The notes under the pieces are model-generated. The model saw only the letters and a list, made by a program, of their open reading frames with translations. It was not told where the DNA came from and made no database searches. A program made the position numbers and the translations under genes. This document shows, piece after piece, positions 56,979 to 64,000 of a DNA stretch of 64,000 nucleotides. How positions within the stretch are numbered: position 1 is the stretch's first letter; each line of letters begins with the position of its first letter. This stretch comes from Camillea tinctor (lineage: Eukaryota > Ascomycota > Sordariomycetes > Xylariales > Xylariaceae), in NCBI GenBank assembly GCA_022578605.1, contig MU394060.1:744001-808000 (forward strand), given 5' to 3'.

Positions 56979-59900
56979 ATGTTTGGGAATTCGAGGAGGC
57001 ATCGTCCGCCGAACCCTGTAAGTATTAACCATAACCACTTACTTTTTACTCTTCCTTGTCCTCCATCTTGTTGTACAAGTCAGACCCTGGCTTCGGCTTT
57101 GATTCTAAACTCTAAACTTTGGCCTTTTTCTTCGCTATTCCAATCGCGTAGCTTGAGTCAAGTTTACCTTCTTTGTCTTGTCTTTCTTTTCTTCTCTTTT
57201 CCTTTATTTTCTTTTATGCTGTTGAGAGGAGGTTCGCGGGGCCTGTGCTTTGCGCTGTGCTGTGTGTCATGCTTTGCGATGCGTTGTGTGCTGTCAATTT
57301 ACCTCACCTAGACCTGGACTTGGTCTTTGGACTTGATCTTTGGACTTGGACCTTGGACTTTGGTGGTGCGATCTTGTCCTGTCTAGCTTCAATTATATCG
57401 GGTGTATTACATGTCGCAATGGCGACATCAACTATCATCCCATCCCCCGCAAGTCCTATCCTAGTGTCGCTTTAACTACCTAAGCTTTCGCTCTACCTTT
57501 GTTCTACTGCGCGACCTGCATACTAATATCTATGACCTCTCTCCAGCCTTTGACTTCGGCCACTGCAGATCCAAATGCCGCCACTGCTGCCGCATCCGCC
57601 TTCATGTCTGCTTCGAACCAGGGACCGAACCGGACGCTCTCGTCAGCTGCTGCCGCCGCCGCGCTGCGAGCGCGTCCTCATACCCCTACGAATGTCGCCG
57701 CCGTCCAGACCAAACGCACCATGCGTCGAAGTGCCTCTGTCTCCTCCTCCGGGAGTGCCGCCCCTAATCCAGGACGACCTACCGGCCAGCTAGAAAGGCG
57801 CACCAGCTCTGGGAGCATGACAGAGCGCACGTTTCGTAGTCCTTCTCCCCACCGATCGGCGCCCGCACCAGCGAAACAGCCACAACCGCCCGTCCCCCAG
57901 ATACCCCCAACCCACAGGAAGTCTATGAGCTCGAATACCCCCGGCGTAGGAATGCAGAACTTTCGGACTGCCTCTCAGAAGATGGCTACTGAGCATCCCT
58001 CGTGGTATACCCAGCCGTCGGGTGATCTCAGCAATGTGCGGACATCTGACGCGCCCATGTCGCTTGGTAAATCCCCTATGCCTAAGTCCGTGACAGCGCC
58101 ATCCGTGTCCCACAGGCCCGAAAGTCGTAATTCCTCCGTAAACTTCTCATATCCCATCGGTTTCCACGCCCATTCTCCTCCTGCATCTCCCACTTCTGCC
58201 TCGCCGCCGCAATGGAATAGCCCTCCTCCTCAGACTCCGGCATCCCCCCCAAGGTCGAGTATCGCGTCGATCTCGTCCACAGGTGGGAAATCCGAACAAC
58301 CGATGGTATATGACCCGAATTCTAGGAGGATGGTACCCAGGGCACATGTAGAATCGATGGTCGATCCACGGGGGCGAGAAGTGGCGGGAAAGCAGCCAAG
58401 GAGGAAAAAGAGAGATAGCGGTCTGCAAAGAGCGGGGAGCCAGTTGGCCAAAGGAACTGTTGCTAGGGTCAAGGGCACCACTATAGACGACAACAAGCGC
58501 GAAAGCGAGTTACCGAAACGAGAACAGCCAGTTATTGAGGAACCACCGACTGTAGATGAGGCGGCGGTATTAGAAGAACCTGTAGTAAAGGCCATCATAA
58601 CTGCGCCACAGAAACAGAAATCACCACAACCCGACCAGACCGAGGACATGCAGGCTCACACCGCTGGGAAGTCGGAGGCCCGGAGTTCAGTCCCGGCCTC
58701 TGGACAAATTATAACTGAGCAGGTACCGCCTCCATCTAATCGGGCAATAGGTAAACGACCGTCTGTAGTCGAGGAAGAGCCAGAGGAAGTATACGAAGCC
58801 ATGACGCCTACTGCTACTATCACTACTACTATTACTACTACCACCAGACCACAAGGTGCACTAGAAGCTATGAACACCATATTGCCGGAGCAGACCGAGT
58901 CGCCATTAGAGGACCCCATGGAGCAGAAAACCATGTTTATAGAGAACAAGCCCGTGGTGGAACTTGTGCGAAAGGATAGCAGTGTCAAGCGGTCCAACTC
59001 GAATAGCCCGGTGCGACAAGCTCGCTTTGCGACCAGCCCTTCCGAGAGCCTTCCTGTTCGCCATACTCCTCTTCCGCGTTCGGCATCCCCGATAAAATCG
59101 GCTCTAAAGCGCACTAGTCCTTCTCCTCGAGAGGTATCGCCGTCGGACCACAGCTCGGACCAGCAAGAACCTGCCATCCCGCGCAAGAAATCGGTACGCG
59201 TTAGCTTTGACGATAGGAGCACCAAGGTCGTAGGTGAAGCGGCGCCTGCGGACAAATCAGACGATCCTTCACCGCCAAGCCCGCAACAGGCAAAGCGGCC
59301 TTGGTATAGTAACATCGGACGGAGCAAGAGGCGGGAGTTTACACTGGAGGACGACGAGATCATGAAACCCCGGCCTGCATTGCCAAGCTTCGGTAGTATA
59401 CGGGACAAAAAAGCGCGTGAGGCAGGGGAGCGTCCCCTTGTCCGGCCACTTGAGCCGGCATATTCACCAGCAGGCCCGTCTTCACCGGATCTCCGCCCGC
59501 AGAGTTCAAGCACGCTAGCCGATTCGGAGACGGCAGAAGAACCATTCCTGGGGCAATCAAGCGACAACGCGCTAGGTGCCTTGCTGGCTCAGGACCAAAC
59601 ATCGCGCAACGAAGCAAACATCTCCCGGTTTAGAGAACCACTACCGCCGGTTGTTACCTCCGTCGAAGGCAGCGGATACATGTCGGATAGTTCCCGGAAT
59701 TCCGATAGCAGCGATGACGAGCAACATGACCGGGCGCTGGATGCAGGTGATGCAGAGGCCATACCTAATGCTACTCAAATGACTCAGGCAACGCAACCAG
59801 AGACAGTAAATAACTCACAAAACGGATCGGCCATCCCAGAGAGCACTAAGTCTTCCGAATCTAAACAAACGCCGATACCAATCAACATCCCACCGAAAAA

Positions 59901-62178
59901 TGTACCAGACATCTCCATTACCCAACCCACACCCTTGGCTTTCGAACATAACCCTCAGCCTGAAACCTCGATGCATCGACACGCCCCCCCACCGGGTGGT
60001 TTCCCGGATGACGATTCCGATGGCAGTCGGGTCGCCCTTCCATCTCTTAAGGGCGATGTGATAGAGACAAACCTTGCCAACGCTATATTCGAACCTTCGT
60101 CTGCCACGGTACATCCCATTCAGGCTAATTTGCTGCCCCAGACTACGCTTGCGACTACGGCTCCCATTGGCGCCGATGACGACAGATCTACAGATAGTTC
60201 AGAAGGAAGTATATACAGCGACGCGCAAGAGGACCTTTCTGATGTCGATGGCGATGGCTTCATGTCACTGGATGCTGTTGTGGAAAGCCCCGTTGGCAAG
60301 AATTCGCCGACCCAACTGCACGAGTTGCCAAGGGATGCTACTGTAAGGGACGTGCAAACCGCGTCAGGATCTCGAGCATTCCCTCGCCCCCCTTCAATTC
60401 CACAAGACGCAGCCGAATGGGAGAAAGCAAAATCATTCTGGCGCAGCTTAACGGTTGAGAAAAGAATGCAGCTAGAGCGAGAAGCCATGGAAGATGCTGG
60501 TGCTGAAGGTGATCGAGAGGAAGTCGCTCAACCTATTCGTAGAAACAGCAGTAGAAAGAAGAATTCCGAGTCGAAACAGCCCGAAGCAGCAGAAGTACAT
60601 CATCAAGTCCTCATTGCATCAATGCCCTCCCAACCTGCAAATCAAGGTCAAGTCCCTGCAGTTCAACCCAAGCCAAAGGCTACCAATGAGCCCAGTGGCT
60701 CGGTCCCAAAGCAGCCGCGCATGCGCACGTCATTACGCGAAGAACCTACCAAGACTGCCAAAGCTCAGCCCCCTATTGGCATGCGAAAGACCATGCGATT
60801 AAATGGAGGAACTGAGCAGATGAGCCAATCATCCACACATCGAGGCTCAGCACAACGCGAAAAGCCCGAGCCATTTGTGAGGCAGAACCAATCCCAAAGC
60901 AACAAACCTCGTCCACAATCAATGCCCCAGGAAGCCCCAGTCACTTCTGCATTCCAGGGTGTCAAACCCACATTACAGCGGCGTGGGTCGGATGCCAGTG
61001 ACAGCAGCTTCAAGCGGAGTCGTGCTGCTTCCCACGAAGGTTTCGGCTTTCGAAGAACTATGCGTCATCAATCGACTACCCCCCAGTCTCCCGAGACAAC
61101 CAAAGGATCGGGTAGATTTAGTTTACGGTCTCTCTCCCCCACCGGTTCCCCATTTCGCCGCAGCTCTGTACAGAGTGCTGGGGGTTCTGCGAGTGGCAGA
61201 ATGAGACATACGTTGCGATCTAATAGTAGGTCAAGTCAAGAAGGAAAACGCGCTTCGTTACATATCCCATCATTTGGCTGGTCTGGCAAAGGACAGTCTA
61301 CGAAAACCCCCCGGCGATCAAGCCGTTTTGGAGATTCTAGCGATGAAGATGACGGGATGACTTCCGGTTTCCGTAGCCGATTCGAGGATTCTAGTGACGA
61401 GGAAGATGAGCGACCTAGTTCATCGCGACAAACCGGGCCCCTTGCCAGGGGCACCCTTCGTGCATCTGCCACTGCTCCAGCTGGTCTGAGGAAAGCAACG
61501 CCTGTACCCGAAGAAGAGGAATCCCCGGAATTGCCGGATAGCGACGATGACGACGACGATGCAATGCCTAGTCCTCTACAGAGCCCGAGAAGCCGAACGG
61601 CTGTCATAGCCGCAACACGCGCTGACCTAGAACGCCGAAACTCTTCGACGATTGGAACTTCAGCGCTGACACGCACAAGATCTGGTCGGGGAACCATTGC
61701 CCCATCCGTTTCGACACCTGTGATCTCGACTAACGAAAAACGCAACTCCTTGATAGGCATTTTACGACGCAACAGGAAGGCCGACCAAGGAAAGATCCAG
61801 CGATCGGAATACGTAGAAAGTGCCGCACGCCGTGATACGAAGCTCGAACGAAATGCGGGACAGTTAAAGAATATACGAGGCGAACAGCTTTCTAATCCAA
61901 AATTGCAGAAAAAGGGCTCTCTGAAGAAGACGGATAATTGGCCGCTCTCCGAGTCGGATGAGCGACCAAGCACCGCTGGTAATTTGCTCGGTCAGAGTAA
62001 CAGGCCGGCGTCCATTCTGCGTCCTACTCTTACGGGCAGGCGAAGCGTGAGCTTAGGACCCCACCCGGCCCGCAACAACGATGAGCTTGATACCCTGACA
62101 GAGGATGGACTTAGTGGACAGAAGAAGAAGAAGAAGAAGTTTGGAGCACTTCGTCGCATGTTCAGGCTAGATGACTAG
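56979..62178 (+). CDS. Large conserved fungal serine-rich disordered protein, two exons
   Basis: A 39-bp first exon (56979-57017) and a 4632-bp second exon (57547-62178), both phase 0, give 1556 residues. The 528-bp intron has a GTAAGT donor and a CTCCAG acceptor. The spliced start (RRHRPPNPPLTSATADPN) runs smoothly into the Ala-rich block SSAAAAAALRARPHTP. The protein is Ser/Pro/Thr-rich with no membrane segment. Basic words of the form R-x-TMR or R-x-TLR recur (TKRTMRRS, GMRKTMRLN, FRRTMRHQ, RMRHTLRS), as does the acidic word SRF-x-DSSDE (twice, CK2-like). One structured helix is likely around AAEWEKAKSFWRSLTVEKRM, and the end is basic and amphipathic (KKKKKFGALRRMFRLDD). The N- and C-termini suggest a peripheral membrane or cortex protein, but this is inference. 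No named homologue is known to me. Confidence 0.8.
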
Positions 62179-62539
62179 AACGCATCCACAGCCGCGAGGA
62201 GGCGGAGAGGGAGGCGCAGAAGAGTGTTGGTGAAAAGGGGTACTCGGATAGAGTAGTTCACTATACACCCATCATCATCGCCACTATGCTCCAAGCGGTT
62301 TGTCGCTTTTCTATGTCTATCTTAGCTAGGTCATGTTTCTTTTTTTCTTCTCCTAAAAGGAGGAAGAGTTTTTGAGAAAAACTAAGATCCCCTTCGGATA
62401 TCAACGACTTTTGATTCTTTGGATTTGCTATAGCAGATCCTTTTTTTTTACATTAGGCTTTTTATAACTCCCAGGCAGGACAGAACCCATTTCCCTTCTC
62501 TTTGTCATGGTTTTCTTTTTTCTTCCTCCAGATAAGGGG

Positions 62540-62590
62540 CACACACACACACACATACATACATACAGACATGCATACACATACGCGCAT
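62540..62590. repeat. (CA)n/(CATA)n microsatellite
   Basis: A CA run passes into CATA and CATG/CATAC units. Confidence 0.8.
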
Positions 62591-63028
62591 TTGCACACAA
62601 GGAGCAGCAGGCGATATTATTTCTCTTTGTCGTTTTTCTTCTTCTTCTATACTCTAAATGATGGTTTAGCCAATCGCGACCCATCCCTCTTTTTTTTTCT
62701 TCATTCTTTTTGGTAGCGGGTTTGGGTCTGCTACCCATCACGATTTGACGAATGTCAGAAGACTTTCTCTCCTTGTTGGATTGCCTACCTGCTTGTCAAC
62801 CGGTGGGTGGAGCAGAATGAGAGGGGAAAACATGAGCTTATGCGGAGGAGGAAGGGGGGGAAGGAACATGAGGGAGGAAAGGGATAAACATTAAAAAGTA
62901 AGGAAGGCATCTTTTCTTTTCTTTCCTTCGGACTGTTGGATTACGCATTGGATCGGGAAATTGGATTGGCTTTTGCTGGTTGATAGGGAAAGCAAAGAAA
63001 GAATAAATAAAAGAGAGGAAAGAAGACA

Positions 63029-63045
63029 GGAGGAGGAGGAGGAGG
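63029..63045. repeat. (GGA)n microsatellite
   Basis: About six AGG/GGA units in a purine-rich stretch. Confidence 0.75.
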
Positions 63046-63597
63046 AAAGGAGAAATAGTTAGTGTCTAAATGTTTAAGGTATAATCTTAATTATGTAAAT
63101 TTAGGTAAAAGAAACCTACCACACTAGTATACCCTTGATATACACTGACTTGGTCACATTTGATGCACATGCCTAGTATCATGCTGTATTTTATATGTGT
63201 CAAAGAAGGCTCGAGTTCATAACTTTATTTTTCCCGCCCAGCTGGCTAACCAAGATTGGGAATACGGGAGGGAGAAAGGTGCAGAGCGGGGTGTGGGGTT
63301 GTAGCACCATGTGTTCCGGTCCTGAAGCTATCGTGACAATTCGTCTTCCCCGGTGTGAATCACCCCCAATATCGCTGTCACCAGCACGCACGCACTAGGT
63401 ACCTTAATTTGGACCTACCTGCGGTAGCAATGCAGCGCAACCTATGTGTTATGCTACGGTGCATGCCCAGTTCGGATATACCCTCCGGATTCTCGCTCGC
63501 TACGCGGGAGCGACGTATGTTACAGGTGTATGTGTACTGGCCGGAGACCTAGACCTGAGAAGACCTGGGTTATGTACATACATAGGTTAAGTGATTA

Positions 63598-63627
63598 GCC
63601 CTCCCTCTCCCTCTCCCTCTCTCTCTC
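63598..63627. repeat. (CCCTCT)n microsatellite
   Basis: Repeated CCCTCT passing into CT dinucleotides. Confidence 0.75.
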
Positions 63628-64000
63628 GGTATGGCAATAGCAAAAGGGGGAGCGGGGTGGGGAGAGAGAAGTTTATGTGTAAACCCCCACGCCGAACGTG
63701 TATAGGGGAAGAGATGAAAAATTATAGATTACCTAACAATGGAAGCTATTTTTTTTTCTCCCTTGCTGGTCTGGTCCGTAGACGGAACTAGGTGTAAAGG
63801 CTAGAACTCGAGATAGGTTCCCCCTTACTTGCACTACTTGTTGGTTGAGCAGGCATGTTGCTTACACATTACGGCGACCGCGAACCTCCCCCCTTCCCCG
63901 CCCCCGCGACGAGGGATGTTCTAGACTTGTTCTAGTGTCGTGATGCCTTGGGTTTCTGGCTACTAAGGGATGTTGCCAGACGGGACGAGACAGGATAAGA

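Larger units (their letters stand above)
62179..64000. other. 3' region and spacer to the right edge
   Basis: No gene seen. Holds three microsatellites and the 3' UTR of the large serine-rich gene. Confidence 0.5.

Overview
The window is nuclear DNA of a filamentous ascomycete fungus, most likely a Sordariomycete or close relative. Genes are split by short introns (about 50-180 bp, one of 528 bp) with canonical GT..AG ends and CTAAC branch points. The families are typical of plant-associated moulds: a GH3 beta-xylosidase, DUF3632, PTH11-like receptor, cytochrome P450, Hce2/Ecp2-like secreted protein, fringe-like glycosyltransferase and an Anp1-type mannosyltransferase. No species can be named from sequence alone.

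Layout. (1) 1-5 kb: the N-terminal end of a gene with a mitochondrial presequence running off the left edge, an isolated DUF7587-like gene, a solo LTR with a perfect 5-bp target-site duplication, and a degenerate tandem-repeat tract. (2) 5-7.7 kb: a complete five-exon secreted GH3 beta-xylosidase with an XlnR-type site, a CreA-type site and a TATA box upstream. (3) 7.8-14.5 kb: a decayed metabolic neighbourhood with a DUF3632 gene, a PTH11-like receptor fragment, a tRNA-like element, a 3'-truncated P450 abutting a second LTR copy, an NmrA-like relic, and a glutathione S-transferase with a damaged intron. (4) 15-29 kb: mostly intact genes: a small helical protein, a membrane-anchored ENPP-type phosphodiesterase, a GT62 mannosyltransferase, two diverged paralogues carrying an R-N-x3-H motif, and a conserved beta-rich protein. 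(5) 29-44 kb: gene-poor accessory DNA with a SnoaL/pathogen-related-like gene, BTB and GT31-like pseudogenes, a single-pass membrane protein and a small secreted Hce2-like protein. (6) 44-64 kb: a core-like block with an MTG1-type mitochondrial GTPase, a Cti6-like PHD protein, a fungal IWICEFC-motif protein and a 1556-residue disordered serine-rich protein, separated by long gene-free spacers.

The strongest region-wide signal is that the in-frame stops in unrelated relics (P450, NmrA, BTB, GT31) can nearly all be read as CAG/CAA/TGG changed to TAG/TAA/TGA, the pattern expected of repeat-induced point mutation. Most genes look independent. The only groupings that suggest joint function are the decayed 7.8-14.5 kb cluster and the paralogue pair at 23.2-27.7 kb. 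That pair is the best candidate for an undescribed system, because both members keep a HEPN-like RNxxxH motif while the rest of the sequence has diverged.
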